Shown: positions 1 to 8,087, counted from the first letter of the stretch. The stretch: DNA of 12,341 bases from Candidatus Wildermuthbacteria bacterium RIFCSPHIGHO2_12_FULL_40_12 (GCA_001823315.1 MHUC01000037.1:2776-15116), one strand, 5' to 3'. Numbers and translations are program-made. Notes: a model not told the origin generated them from the sequence alone.

Positions 1-13
1 GAGTGCTATATTA

Positions 14-41
14 ATTATAACAAAGCAAGAAATCCACACAA
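14..41 (-). promoter_or_regulatory. Candidate sigma70-like promoter reading out of the left edge
   Basis: On the minus strand TTGTGT (36-41) and TATAAT (14-19) are separated by 16 nt. The -10 is perfect and the -35 matches 4 of 6. It lies just outside the end of the inverted-repeat element at 42-155, with one C between. Its gene would start beyond the window. The same arrangement, inverted repeat then -35 then 16 nt then TATAAT, occurs at 8287-8329, which makes chance less likely. Confidence 0.5.
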
Positions 42-155
42 GCCCCGTTAGAAGCCCTCCAAGAACATTCAATACTCTAAGAACAAAAGCCGTAAGGCGA
101 CTTCGTCTTGAGGTTCTTTGCGAAAATAATGAGCATCGCGGGATTCTAATGGGGC
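42..155. repeat. Inverted-repeat element, copy 1
   Basis: GCCCCGTTAGAAGCCC (42-57) and GGGATTCTAATGGGGC (140-155) are inverted repeats matching at 14 of 16 positions, enclosing about 80 bp without a plausible gene. The interior has small hairpins, for example GCC-GTAA-GGC near 89-98. The arms share the core CCCCGTTAGAAG with the element at 8168-8301. CAAGCCC occurs at both outer borders (39-45 and 155-161), overlapping the arms, and could be a remnant target duplication or chance. It lies directly downstream of the PBP stop codon. No transposase is present, so if mobile it would be a non-autonomous, MITE-like element. A paired regulatory site is the alternative. Confidence 0.55.
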
Positions 156-169
156 AAGCCCGGTTCCTT

Positions 170-1882
170 TTATTCAATTTCATGGTCCGGCGGTATTTGC
201 CACAAATCAATAATGTATTTTGCCAAATCTTTAAAAATAGGAGCGGCTGAATATTCGGCGGTTTCTGCCTGCGGGTTATCCAATTTTACCAAAATTAAAA
301 ACCGAGGATTAAATGCCGGAACAAATCCGACAAACGATTGAATGGTTTTTTCGGAATATCCTGCCCTGTCAATTCCCATTGCCGACCAAGGCACTTGGGC
401 CGTGCCGGTCTTTCCGGCTATGTAATAACCTGGTATTCTCGCTTCTTTACCGTATCCTTTTTCAACAACATTCACCATCATTGTCGTTAACTGATTAGCG
501 GCTTGCTGTGAAATCACCGAATCGTTTTCAACCTCGGGCTTAATATCCACAATTTTTTTATCGTTGATTATTTTAGAAACTAAATATGGTTTTACCAATT
601 TACCGCCGTTAGCGATTACGGAAATACCTCTGAATAATTGAATCGGGGTAATTTCTATCCCTTGGCCAAAAGAAGCCGTCGCGAAATTTATATCTCGCCC
701 GCTCCTCAAATTCGGACTATCTGAAGCAATTTCACCTTGCAGGTCAATGCCGGTTTTATCGAAGAATCCGAATTTCTCAACGTATTTTAGAAAGTTTTGA
801 TGCCCAACCTGGCTTTCAACAAAAACAGCTCCGGTATTAATTGATCTTTCGAGCACTTCGGTCATTGTGCGTTCTCCCCAAACCCGTCGAGCAAAATTCT
901 GAATGGTATGGCCGCCTATTTTCAAGGAACCGGTATCAACATATTTTGTTTGTGGCGTTACTTTCTGCATATCTAACGCCATTGCCATCGTGATTGGTTT
1001 AAATACCGACCCTGGCTCAAAGATTTTTTGGATAACTGAATTCTGAAAAATTTCCGCGTCCAACTCTTTGGCATATTGATTAGGGTCAAAATCCGGATAT
1101 TCCGCGATGGCAATTATCTTGCCGGTATGAGGATCTCCAACTATGATTTGCGCGCCCTCAAAACTTAATTTTTCTCCGGCTTCCTTTAGTAATTTCTCGG
1201 CCATAAATTGGATATTGTAATCCAGAGTCAAAACAATATCGCTGCCTTCTTGATAGGTTTTTTTCAACATTCTTAATAATCCCCAAACGCTTCTTTCTCC
1301 CATCTGAAAACCTTCCTCGCCTTTCAATTCTTCATCGTAATAACCTTCTATGCCGTATTGGCCAGTCATCTCTCCTCCCAAAAAACCAACCACTTGAGCG
1401 GCAAAACTCTCACGAGGATAATACCTAACCGGCTCTGATTTGACGTAGATGCCGGGCAGATCTAAATTCTTGAAAAAATCCGCTTCATCTTTGGTGAGTT
1501 TATTTTTCATCATCTCAAAATCGCTATCCATCCTCTGAACCCTCTCTTCTACGATATCCTTTTCAAGGTTTAACATTTGGCTTAGGATTTCAACTAATTC
1601 TGGAATTTTTTCCGGAGAATTAGCGATTTCTCTGGGAGAAATATAAACAAATTCCCATTCTTTGTTGATCGCTAAAGGAAAATAGTTATTAATGGAGGAA
1701 GAATCTTCAATAAAAATATCGCCCCTATTCCCTTGAATCTGCGAGAAAACTTTCTGTTGTCCTTGAGCCCAAGCCGTCCAATAGCCGTTTTCTATGATCT
1801 GAATAAAAAAGAGCTTAGCTAAAATAGCTATGCCCAGTAAAGAAAAGAAAACCAACACTAAATTAATTCGCCAGTGCTTCAT
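170..1882 (-). CDS. ftsI: Septal peptidoglycan transpeptidase (class B PBP, FtsI/PBP2-like)
   Basis: This is a monofunctional class B penicillin-binding protein that cross-links peptidoglycan peptides outside the membrane, most likely at the division septum. An N-terminal membrane anchor (residues about 8-28) is followed by the PBP dimerisation domain, with the conserved NRGDIF segment at 52-57, and then the transpeptidase domain. All three catalytic motifs are intact: SVFK at 292-295 (nucleophile S292), SIN at 347-349 and KTG at 491-493. At 570 residues the length is normal, and there are no C-terminal PASTA repeats. It is the last gene of the mraZ-rsmH-ftsL-ftsI series and starts 26 bp after the ftsL-like gene; no clear ribosome binding site precedes its ATG. 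The division role (FtsI rather than an elongation PBP) rests on this gene order. Confidence 0.93.
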   Translation of the reverse strand: MKHWRINLVLVFFSLLGIAILAKLFFIQIIENGYWTAWAQGQQKVFSQIQGNRGDIFIEDSSSINNYFPLAINKEWEFVYISPREIANSPEKIPELVEILSQMLNLEKDIVEERVQRMDSDFEMMKNKLTKDEADFFKNLDLPGIYVKSEPVRYYPRESFAAQVVGFLGGEMTGQYGIEGYYDEELKGEEGFQMGERSVWGLLRMLKKTYQEGSDIVLTLDYNIQFMAEKLLKEAGEKLSFEGAQIIVGDPHTGKIIAIAEYPDFDPNQYAKELDAEIFQNSVIQKIFEPGSVFKPITMAMALDMQKVTPQTKYVDTGSLKIGGHTIQNFARRVWGERTMTEVLERSINTGAVFVESQVGHQNFLKYVEKFGFFDKTGIDLQGEIASDSPNLRSGRDINFATASFGQGIEITPIQLFRGISVIANGGKLVKPYLVSKIINDKKIVDIKPEVENDSVISQQAANQLTTMMVNVVEKGYGKEARIPGYYIAGKTGTAQVPWSAMGIDRAGYSEKTIQSFVGFVPAFNPRFLILVKLDNPQAETAEYSAAPIFKDLAKYIIDLWQIPPDHEIE

Positions 1883-1908
1883 TAATTTACAGAATAACGA
1901 TAAAATCG

Positions 1909-2286
1909 CTACTTTGCAACCACTTGGCCAGCCAAAACTTGGATATATTGCACTCTGTCCGCTTTTTCAAGATTTAAACCCTGAACCAAAATTTCAAAAC
2001 GCGCCAATGAATCTGTCTGCGAGAGATTAATTGATAGCGCTTTGTTTTCCAAAGACAACTCCCTAATTTTATTTTGGTAATCACGTATAGAATATGTTTC
2101 CCTGGTCATCATATTAATTTGGAAGACGGAAAGAAAGACAAAAATCAATACGAAAAGAATAACGAACATCCATAAAACCTTCAAATTAATTCTTAGATGA
2201 AATTGATTAATCTCTAATGGGAATTGCAATGCTATTGTTTTCATTTTTGCGATCTTCTTATTTTTAATTTTTTCCCCGATTTTCAT
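1909..2286 (-). CDS. ftsL: FtsL-like divisome protein
   Basis: This small bitopic protein has a charged cytoplasmic N-terminus, one transmembrane helix (about residues 36-57) and an extracytoplasmic segment of about 65 residues that looks like a short coiled coil (roughly 65-95). This is the topology of FtsL/FtsB proteins, which form a complex that activates the septal synthase and its PBP partner. Sequence in this family is poorly conserved, so the call rests on topology, size and position between rsmH and ftsI. The start is uncertain. ATG at 2286 gives 125 residues but has no clear ribosome binding site. An internal ATG at 2244 (Met15) is preceded by AAGAAGA at 8-nt spacing and may be the true start, giving 111 residues. 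Confidence 0.75.
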   Translation of the reverse strand: MKIGEKIKNKKIAKMKTIALQFPLEINQFHLRINLKVLWMFVILFVLIFVFLSVFQINMMTRETYSIRDYQNKIRELSLENKALSINLSQTDSLARFEILVQGLNLEKADRVQYIQVLAGQVVAK

Positions 2287-2329
2287 TAATATCTTAATGC
2301 ATAAATGAAACCGGGATATTTTTAATTTT

Positions 2330-3241
2330 TTATATTTTTATCGCCGCCCTTAATTTAGCCGATCTTGCCCGCTTGTTAGCCATTAATTCTGCTTTCGAAG
2401 CCAGCATTGGCTTTGCGTTTAATGGTTTCAGGAAACCGTTTTTAACGCTATCCCTTAAAAAATTTTTCACTATTCCGTCTTCTAAGGAATGGAAAGAAAT
2501 CACAACCAATCTCCCCTGCGTTTTTAAAATATTTACGGCTTGCGGCAAAGCCGTTTTCAGATTGTTTAATTCATCGTTAACCGCTATTCTAATCGCCTGA
2601 AATGTTCTGGTGGCAAAATGAATTCTTTGATGCTGGTATCTTGTCGGAATTGCCTGCTTGATAATATCTACCAACTGGAAAGTGGTTGCTATTGGTTTTA
2701 TTTCTCGTGCTTGAACGATTTTCCTGGCAATCGTTTTGGAAAATTTCTCTTGTCCGTATTCCCGCAGATTTTTTTCAATCTCTTTCTCCGACCACTTATT
2801 AATAATCTTTTCCGCCGTTAAAAAATTTTGAGTTTTGAGGTTTGAGATTTGATATTCCGCTCCGTATCTCATATCCAATGGTTCATCGCGCAGAAAAGAA
2901 AATCCTTTTCCGCTCCTTTCTAAGTGCCAAGAAGATATGCCAAGATCGAATAAAATTCCGTCAACAGATCCAAATCCTTCTTTTTTAGCGATCTTCTCTA
3001 AGTGCGCGAAGTTATCACAGATCAATACTGTTCTCTCTGTAAAGTTATCAATTTTCAATTTACAATTTTCAATTACTCTTTGGTTCCAATCTATTCCCAA
3101 TAATCTTCCCGATGGCGCCGTTTTTTCTAAAATTGCTTTCGCGTGGCCGCCGCCATTCACGGTACAATCTATAAAATCTTCGTTCGGCTTTGGATCTAAA
3201 GCCCGTAGAACTTCTTCTCTCAAAACAGAAATATGTTCCAT
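2330..3241 (-). CDS. rsmH: 16S rRNA m4C1402 N4-methyltransferase RsmH (MraW)
   Basis: This SAM-dependent enzyme methylates N4 of C1402 in the ribosomal decoding centre. The 303-residue length and motifs fit the family. The SAM loop appears as DCTVNGGGHAKAIL near residues 25-38, followed by DGILFDLGISSWHLE (about 94-108), the substrate-region motif GFSFLRDEPLDMR, FQAIRIAVNDEL, and ISFHSLEDGIVKNF. The C-terminus ends in the typical basic NKRARSAKLRAA segment. It starts 10 bp after mraZ stops, so the two are surely co-transcribed. An AGAAGA sequence lies directly before the ATG. The standard order mraZ-rsmH-ftsL-ftsI supports the assignment. Confidence 0.96.
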   Translation of the reverse strand: MEHISVLREEVLRALDPKPNEDFIDCTVNGGGHAKAILEKTAPSGRLLGIDWNQRVIENCKLKIDNFTERTVLICDNFAHLEKIAKKEGFGSVDGILFDLGISSWHLERSGKGFSFLRDEPLDMRYGAEYQISNLKTQNFLTAEKIINKWSEKEIEKNLREYGQEKFSKTIARKIVQAREIKPIATTFQLVDIIKQAIPTRYQHQRIHFATRTFQAIRIAVNDELNNLKTALPQAVNILKTQGRLVVISFHSLEDGIVKNFLRDSVKNGFLKPLNAKPMLASKAELMANKRARSAKLRAAIKI

Positions 3242-3251
3242 TCTTCTGTAT

Positions 3252-3683
3252 TTAAATACCTAACTCTTTCAAACGCTCCGCTATATCACCTACTTCTTTC
3301 TCTGTTTTATCCCGATACTCTCCCCATTTTACTTCATCCCAAATCTCAATGCGGTTGTATATTCCAGCGATAATAACTTTTTTCTTTAAATAAGCGTATT
3401 CTTTTAAATAATCAGGGATTAAAATTCTTCCCAAAGTATCAACATTCGCTTCCATGGCTCCGGCCAAAGTCATTCTTCCAAAGCCCCTCGCGTCAGATTG
3501 CGACAATGGAAGTTGGCTTAATTTTTTAGCCAGAATCCCCCATTGTTTCACCGGAAAAAGAAACAAACACTGATCCAACCCTTTTGTTATCACTACTTTT
3601 TTTCCCAAAAGCTGTCTTAATTTCTGCGGTATTGCCAATCTTTTTTTATCATCTATTGAATAAGAGTATTCCCCTATAAACAT
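3252..3683 (-). CDS. mraZ: Transcriptional regulator MraZ
   Basis: MraZ is an AbrB-like ring-forming DNA-binding protein that controls its own division-cell-wall operon. The family start MFIGEYSYSIDDKKRLAIP is present, and the second SpoVT/AbrB-like repeat has the expected DTLGRILIP motif. The middle segment KGLDQCLFLFP and the ending NRIEIW also match family patterns. I place the start at the ATG at 3683, giving 143 residues, the usual family length. An in-frame ATG at 3719 would add 12 residues with no family counterpart, and the AGGAG before it sits too close to that codon. The gene is first in the operon. Phased TGGG boxes about 145-190 bp upstream are its probable own operator. Confidence 0.95.
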   Translation of the reverse strand: MFIGEYSYSIDDKKRLAIPQKLRQLLGKKVVITKGLDQCLFLFPVKQWGILAKKLSQLPLSQSDARGFGRMTLAGAMEANVDTLGRILIPDYLKEYAYLKKKVIIAGIYNRIEIWDEVKWGEYRDKTEKEVGDIAERLKELGI

Positions 3684-3825
3684 ACTGGATACAGCGAGGC
3701 GCCGAGCACACAGTCGCATCTCCTAAGATAGATTGCGATAACTTATAATCGTAATGGCAAAAAAGAAAATAATTATCTATAAAATACTGCGTGCTCGGGC
3801 TCGCTCGTTATTATTCGCTCAAGTT

Positions 3826-3872
3826 ATCCCCAAAGAACTATCGTTTTCCCCATAGTTATCCACAATTACCCA
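3826..3872 (-). promoter_or_regulatory. MraZ-box array (operator of the division operon)
   Basis: Read on the minus strand, TGGGT (3868-3872), a degenerate TGGAT (3858-3862), TGGGG (3848-3852) and TGGGG (3828-3832) recur at exact 10-bp steps, with the position at 3838-3842 skipped. Direct TGGGN repeats with 5-nt spacers upstream of mraZ are the established recognition pattern of MraZ. The array begins just downstream of the candidate -10 at 3882-3887, so bound MraZ rings would contact initiating RNA polymerase. Confidence 0.75.
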
Positions 3873-3881
3873 TCTATCATC

Positions 3882-3910
3882 ACTTTAACCTACTCAATAC
3901 CAGTCGTCAA
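3882..3910 (-). promoter_or_regulatory. Candidate promoter of the mraZ operon
   Basis: On the minus strand TTGACG (3905-3910, 5 of 6) is followed by a 17-nt spacer and TAAAGT (3882-3887, 4 of 6). Transcription would start near 3875, at the edge of the MraZ boxes, giving a leader of about 190 nt before the mraZ ATG at 3683. A second, weaker TATAAG at about 3742-3747, closer to the gene, has no convincing -35. Confidence 0.5.
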
Positions 3911-3984
3911 CAAAAAATTATTTATCTTCAAATAAGGCAAAAATAAAGATTTATACACAATTTATCAACAACCGCCTTTCCATG

Positions 3985-3996
3985 GCTCAATTGAGC
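3985..3996. repeat. Perfect 12-bp palindrome
   Basis: GCTCAATTGAGC is fully self-complementary. It lies between the DnaA-box pair and the terminator of the upstream operon, upstream of the mraZ promoter. It could be a dimeric-regulator site or a small hairpin. Nothing else supports a function. Confidence 0.3.
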
Positions 3997-4006
3997 AGAA
4001 AAATAA

Positions 4007-4028
4007 AATCAGCCCGAATGGGCTGATT
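4007..4028 (-). terminator. Intrinsic terminator of the Clp-like operon
   Basis: ATCAGCCC and GGGCTGAT form a perfect 8-bp stem (9 bp with the flanking A-T pair) around a GAAT loop. On the minus strand the stem is followed by a T-rich tail (TTTTATTTTT). It lies about 28 bp after the stop codon at 4056 and separates this operon from mraZ. Confidence 0.85.
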
Positions 4029-4055
4029 AGTAAATATTTTACAATATAAAACTTA

Positions 4056-5081
4056 CTACAATATTGGAAGCAATGCAGGATTCCCTTTTTGCAGTTCCTT
4101 AAAATCTTTGAAATTTTTTGGCGCTTCAATATTTATTTCCCTATTAAAATCAGAGAAATCAATACCAATACTGAAAGCGACCGCGTCGCCGCTCTTTTTA
4201 GTTAAAGATTTCAAATCAATTTCTTTTTCCGCTTTAATTTTATAAAGATAATAATCCTTTTTCCCAATCCATATTTCAGCTTTTATATCTCCCGCTTTCT
4301 CAAAGAACTCATCCAGAATCGACGAAGCAATTTCTTCATAATCAACTTTTCCAAACGCGCCAGGTTGCGCCGGCACATCTTGGGACTGTTTTACAAACTC
4401 CGCAAATGCCTTTTTTAACTCTGGCTGGTTGAGAGTAATTAGATAATGATAGGTTTTCACGTTATCGATCCTTGCGTCTGAAAGCTCTTTTTCAACGATA
4501 TACCATTTACTATCCATAAATAATCTTTGCAAACGTTCAGTATCGCCATTGTCTATTTCATTAATATCCGATTCCTGGCCGTATTTAAACCATTGGCCCT
4601 GAACTTGTCCAATCAACGAAGAAAAAATAGGCGGAATGTTATTAAGCTTTACATATCCATCTCTTCCAATAATAATACTCTCTCCAGATACGGATGCCGA
4701 CATGCCTGATTGATTAACGGCTAAGGCAAATGATAGTGTGGTTTTTTTGTTGTTGCTGTCATTTTTCGCCGAGATTTTTACGTCCAAAGAGTCCTGTTTT
4801 TGATTCTGCAAAGAAACTGCTATATCGGAACTAATGGTTTTTACCGTCTTCGTCTTGTCTGTCATTGCGGACATAACCCGCTCCGGATCCATTCGGAAAG
4901 GATTCCATAAAGGATCCCATGCTTTTGTAGCTAAAACTGTACCTCCTCCGACTATCAAAATAAAAATAACGCTGATGACTGTTTTGACCAAATTACCCCG
5001 CGTCTTTTTAAAATAAAACTTTGAAAAATTAGACGCTGAAGTTGGAGTTATTGATGGCATCCCCTGTATTTCATCTGTCAT
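4056..5081 (-). CDS. Membrane-anchored extracytoplasmic protein, possible LolA/LppX-like fold
   Basis: No named family is recognised with confidence. The 341-residue protein has a polar N-terminus of about 30 residues, one transmembrane helix (about 31-52, then WDPLWNPF), and a soluble domain of about 290 residues expected outside the membrane. That domain alternates beta-type segments with features seen in LolA/LppX-like lipoprotein folds: a segment ending in a dipeptide-rich WYIVEKEL strand, the EIWIGKKDYYLYKIKAE strand pair, and a final strand with DFSDFNREINIEAP. This fold assignment is inference. There is no lipobox cysteine. The gene starts 26 bp after the Clp-like ATPase stops and is the last of that operon, which suggests a shared membrane task. 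Confidence 0.7.
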   Translation of the reverse strand: MTDEIQGMPSITPTSASNFSKFYFKKTRGNLVKTVISVIFILIVGGGTVLATKAWDPLWNPFRMDPERVMSAMTDKTKTVKTISSDIAVSLQNQKQDSLDVKISAKNDSNNKKTTLSFALAVNQSGMSASVSGESIIIGRDGYVKLNNIPPIFSSLIGQVQGQWFKYGQESDINEIDNGDTERLQRLFMDSKWYIVEKELSDARIDNVKTYHYLITLNQPELKKAFAEFVKQSQDVPAQPGAFGKVDYEEIASSILDEFFEKAGDIKAEIWIGKKDYYLYKIKAEKEIDLKSLTKKSGDAVAFSIGIDFSDFNREINIEAPKNFKDFKELQKGNPALLPIL

Positions 5082-5107
5082 ATTATTTACGAAGCAAATT
5101 TATTAAT

Positions 5108-7687
5108 TTAATTAATGATTAAGTTAAGTTCTTTATCGATCTTAATCTTATCTCCTTTTTGTATCTTATTAGACAACATAGCAGTGGCAATTAAGTTCTC
5201 CACTTTATCTTGAATAACTCTCCTCATTTCTCTTGCGCCAAAAACCGGATCATAACCCAACTCAACAATCTTCGCTTTTAACGGTTCCGTAATTGTTAAA
5301 TCAATATCTTTCTCTTTCAGATTTTTCTGAAGTTTTTTAAGCATCAATCCGGCTATATCTAAAAGATTTTCTTTGGTTAAAGGTTTGAATATCACTAAGT
5401 CGTCAAATCTGTTAACTAATTCTGGTCTGAAAATTCCGTTTTCAAAAATATAATCCAACAACCTTTTCTCTACTACGTCCCAAACCTCTTTAGCTCTGCC
5501 TACCGGCTTTTCAGTTTCAAACGAACCAGCTTCTGTTAATTCTTTTAATACCTTTAGAATTATTTGATAACCAGCGTTGGAAGTAGCAATGATAATCGCA
5601 TTAGAGAAGCTTACTTTCCTGCCCAAACCATCCGTTAAATGACCTTCGTCAAAAACCTGCAAAAATAAGTTAATAATGCTGGGATGCGCCTTTTCGAACT
5701 CGTCTAACAATACCACAGAAAATGGATCTTCTCTTACCGGTGTTGTCAGTAGGCCGTTTTCTTCTGTTGAACCAATAATCCTTGAAATGTCTTTGATTGC
5801 CTGAAATTCCGACATATCCAATCTGATCATTTTGCTTTCTGAACCAAAATAAATTTCAGCCAACGCTTTTGCCGTTTCCGTCTTCCCTACTCCGGTCGGG
5901 CCCAAAAATAAGAATGCCCCCATTGGCCCCTTTCTAATGGTAATTTCCGTTCTTGCCCTTCTCATCGCCTTGGCAATATTCACAACCGCTTCTTCCTGAT
6001 TAATAATTCTTTGATGAATAAGATTCTCTAAATTCAATAAGGTTGCTTTTTCTTTCTCTTTGATTTCGCCAACTGGTATCTGGGTTTTATTGGTTATAAG
6101 CTCTGCGATAATCTCTGGAGAAACTATTTTTTTTCTTCTTTTGGCGGTAGCAACCACGGCTTCATCTATCAATCCCATGGCTTTTTCCGGAAAAGGAAGA
6201 TTTGTAATATATTTTGCAGACATCGTAACCGTGTCTCTTATTGTCTGCCACGGAACCAAAACTTTATACTTATATTCCAATTGTAGGGCTCTGTCTTGAA
6301 TAATTTTTGCGGTTTCAGCTTCTGAAATCTCGACTACCTCTACCTTTTCAAACAAAGATAACAGCTGTGAGTTCTTCTCAATATTTGAATGAAGGCCGTC
6401 AAAAGTAGTGATACCAACCAATTTAAACCCCGGAGAATCCAAGTAGGAAGACAATAATCCTGATATTTCAGCCGCTCCCAATCGTTGAGACGAAGTGTCC
6501 CCAATGTAATTATGGAAATTATCAATGACCAAAATCACGTTCTCCGCAAAAACAACTTCCTGGAAAATTTTATCCAAAATAATTTCAGATTCCTTGATGT
6601 TGCTGTTAGAAGCTAAAATTCTCGGTATATCCAGCAAAACAACTCTTTTATAATTTAGATCACCCGAGCTTTCTCCCATAGCAGATCTATTAGCCAAAGA
6701 TTCAATCATGCTTCTTCTGGAACTGCCCGACTCCCCTATTATCAAAACATTATTGCGTTCTCTTCTTGCCAAAATCGCTTCCATTTTTTCCACTTCGCTT
6801 CTGTGCGCAAAAATCTCGCGAAATCCCTGCTTTCTCATCACATTGGTGATATCGGAAGAAAACTGATCCAGTAAAACCGTGTATCCGGCCGCCCAATCTT
6901 TAGCAATAGAACCGGTCTTCAGAAGATTTTTCATCGTCCAGAATTTTTTCTTTTCGTCTTGATCCCTCTTAAAATTATCCATCCAAAACAACAAATCTTT
7001 TACATCTTTTGATTTTAAATTTACATCCATAAGGGGTCTTTTAAAGACCTTGCTTTCTTCTACGAAAACGCTTAAAACATCACTCATACTTATAACATTA
7101 TTTTTCCTGTCTGCGGCGGATTTTAAAGCCCCGTCAATCATATCTTGAAAATCATCGGTGAACTCCCATTCAAACCTTCCTCCCGCTTGATTCTTAATTT
7201 CTTCCATTAATGATTTTTTGATTGTGTCTAAATTCATCATTGTCCTCGCAAAGACAACGCCCGTTTCCGAACTGGATTCTATTGCGCACCACATAAAAAC
7301 CGCAGAATTTACGCTCTCTAATCTTTTGGATCTGACGAACCCAACCGATTCTGAAATTATTCTGGCAACCTCAAAATCCAAAACAGATGCTATGTTTTCT
7401 TCGGCCTTCTTTAATATATTTTCGGCGCCAAATGAATATCTTAAACCTTTTTCAAAAATTTCAAGATACCAAAAAATAATAAATAAAGCGGCAAACATCA
7501 ATACAAAACCAAGATTGCTTTGATTAAATAATTTTACGGTCAAAAATCCGTACAACGATAACGCGACGAAGAAAACACACAAAACAAGAAACATACGTTT
7601 TGCAATTTTTGCCCATCGAAAAATCGGCCACTTGGACCAATTCACCCTTTGAAAAATATCAGCTTCTCTTGGATTAAATACAAACAT
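5108..7687 (-). CDS. Membrane-anchored Hsp100/Clp AAA+ ATPase with degenerate D1
   Basis: This 859-residue protein has the two-ring layout of ClpA/ClpB/ClpC. It begins with two transmembrane segments (about 32-53 and 59-76), unlike soluble family members, then a region of about 200 residues that may be a divergent Clp N-domain. D1 (about 290-520) looks inactive: its Walker A reads GESGSSRRS (318-326), lacking the lysine; its Walker B ends in IDN (388-390) rather than DE; and the usual arginine pair before FxKV is SL. D2 (about 555-859) is intact, with GPTGVGKT (596-603), VVLLDE (658-663), sensor-1 N704, arginine finger R760 and sensor-2 GARE (817-820). There is no ClpB-type coiled-coil insertion between the rings and no evident IGF/LGF ClpP-docking loop. 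It probably unfolds or remodels proteins at the membrane. It sits between two membrane-protein genes, 16 bp and 26 bp away. Confidence 0.85.
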   Translation of the reverse strand: MFVFNPREADIFQRVNWSKWPIFRWAKIAKRMFLVLCVFFVALSLYGFLTVKLFNQSNLGFVLMFAALFIIFWYLEIFEKGLRYSFGAENILKKAEENIASVLDFEVARIISESVGFVRSKRLESVNSAVFMWCAIESSSETGVVFARTMMNLDTIKKSLMEEIKNQAGGRFEWEFTDDFQDMIDGALKSAADRKNNVISMSDVLSVFVEESKVFKRPLMDVNLKSKDVKDLLFWMDNFKRDQDEKKKFWTMKNLLKTGSIAKDWAAGYTVLLDQFSSDITNVMRKQGFREIFAHRSEVEKMEAILARRERNNVLIIGESGSSRRSMIESLANRSAMGESSGDLNYKRVVLLDIPRILASNSNIKESEIILDKIFQEVVFAENVILVIDNFHNYIGDTSSQRLGAAEISGLLSSYLDSPGFKLVGITTFDGLHSNIEKNSQLLSLFEKVEVVEISEAETAKIIQDRALQLEYKYKVLVPWQTIRDTVTMSAKYITNLPFPEKAMGLIDEAVVATAKRRKKIVSPEIIAELITNKTQIPVGEIKEKEKATLLNLENLIHQRIINQEEAVVNIAKAMRRARTEITIRKGPMGAFLFLGPTGVGKTETAKALAEIYFGSESKMIRLDMSEFQAIKDISRIIGSTEENGLLTTPVREDPFSVVLLDEFEKAHPSIINLFLQVFDEGHLTDGLGRKVSFSNAIIIATSNAGYQIILKVLKELTEAGSFETEKPVGRAKEVWDVVEKRLLDYIFENGIFRPELVNRFDDLVIFKPLTKENLLDIAGLMLKKLQKNLKEKDIDLTITEPLKAKIVELGYDPVFGAREMRRVIQDKVENLIATAMLSNKIQKGDKIKIDKELNLIIN

Positions 7688-7703
7688 AAAATATAATTCA
7701 AAT

Positions 7704-8087
7704 TCACATCATCAACCCAAAACCAAAAACAATAGTAGCTGCCACCAAAACGGGCAACGCTAACCAAGATAACAGGATTATTAATCCCGCTACAAATATG
7801 AAAACTTCGGACACAATGCCAAGGATGATTAATACGCTTCTTATGATGACGCCGATAGCTCTTGAGATAACGTTTGACAAAGCCACTTCCAAATAAACTT
7901 TCAAATCAAATCCTCTGCCGTAAGACCAGCTGTACTTATGCCAGTAAGAAAAGAAGGTTTTAAGAAGCGTCGGTATGGAAAAATAATGCAAATTAAACAA
8001 GAGGAAATTTCTCCATGCGTCAAAAATGGTTCTTGGTGTTTCAAAAAAATGCCAGACGAACCAAAAAGTTAAAATATCTCTCTGCAT
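7704..8087 (-). CDS. Small multi-span membrane protein, first gene of the Clp operon
   Basis: This hypothetical protein has 127 residues from the ATG at 8087. A TTG at 8105 in the same frame would add six residues but would leave almost no leader after the candidate promoter. The N-terminal half is rich in aromatic residues and prolines (WFVWHFFETPRTIFDAWRNF and a following FSIPTLLKTFF segment), perhaps amphipathic or re-entrant. The C-terminal half is strongly hydrophobic, with about two membrane spans. I know of no assigned function; the pattern resembles conserved CPR membrane proteins found near Clp genes, but that is recollection rather than a demonstrated match. The ATPase starts 16 bp downstream, so co-expression and possibly a physical complex are likely. 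Confidence 0.7.
   Translation of the reverse strand: MQRDILTFWFVWHFFETPRTIFDAWRNFLLFNLHYFSIPTLLKTFFSYWHKYSWSYGRGFDLKVYLEVALSNVISRAIGVIIRSVLIILGIVSEVFIFVAGLIILLSWLALPVLVAATIVFGFGLMM

Larger units (their letters stand above)
3824..3970 (+). promoter_or_regulatory. Cluster of DnaA-box matches
   Basis: Two exact TTATNCACA boxes are present: TTATCCACA (3856-3864) and TTATACACA (3951-3959). Two single-mismatch copies also occur: TTATCCCCA (3824-3832) and TTATCAACA (3962-3970). All are in the same orientation. The last two start 11 bp apart, about one helical turn. The intervening stretch from about 3905 to 3970 is very AT-rich. The two left-hand sites overlap MraZ boxes, so they may reflect that motif instead. 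A role in DnaA control of the division operon is more likely than a replication origin, because both flanking genes read in the same direction and dnaA is not visible. Confidence 0.45.

Noticed and set aside
3684..3719. Twelve-residue N-terminal extension of MraZ from an upstream ATG
   Set aside because: Family members begin at the MF-GEY motif, and the AGGAG touches the upstream ATG with no spacing.
3754..3855. Plus-strand 33-codon ORF starting MAKKK, with TATAAT upstream
   Set aside because: It overlaps the mraZ leader and MraZ boxes, has no ribosome binding site or terminator, and its sequence resembles no protein.
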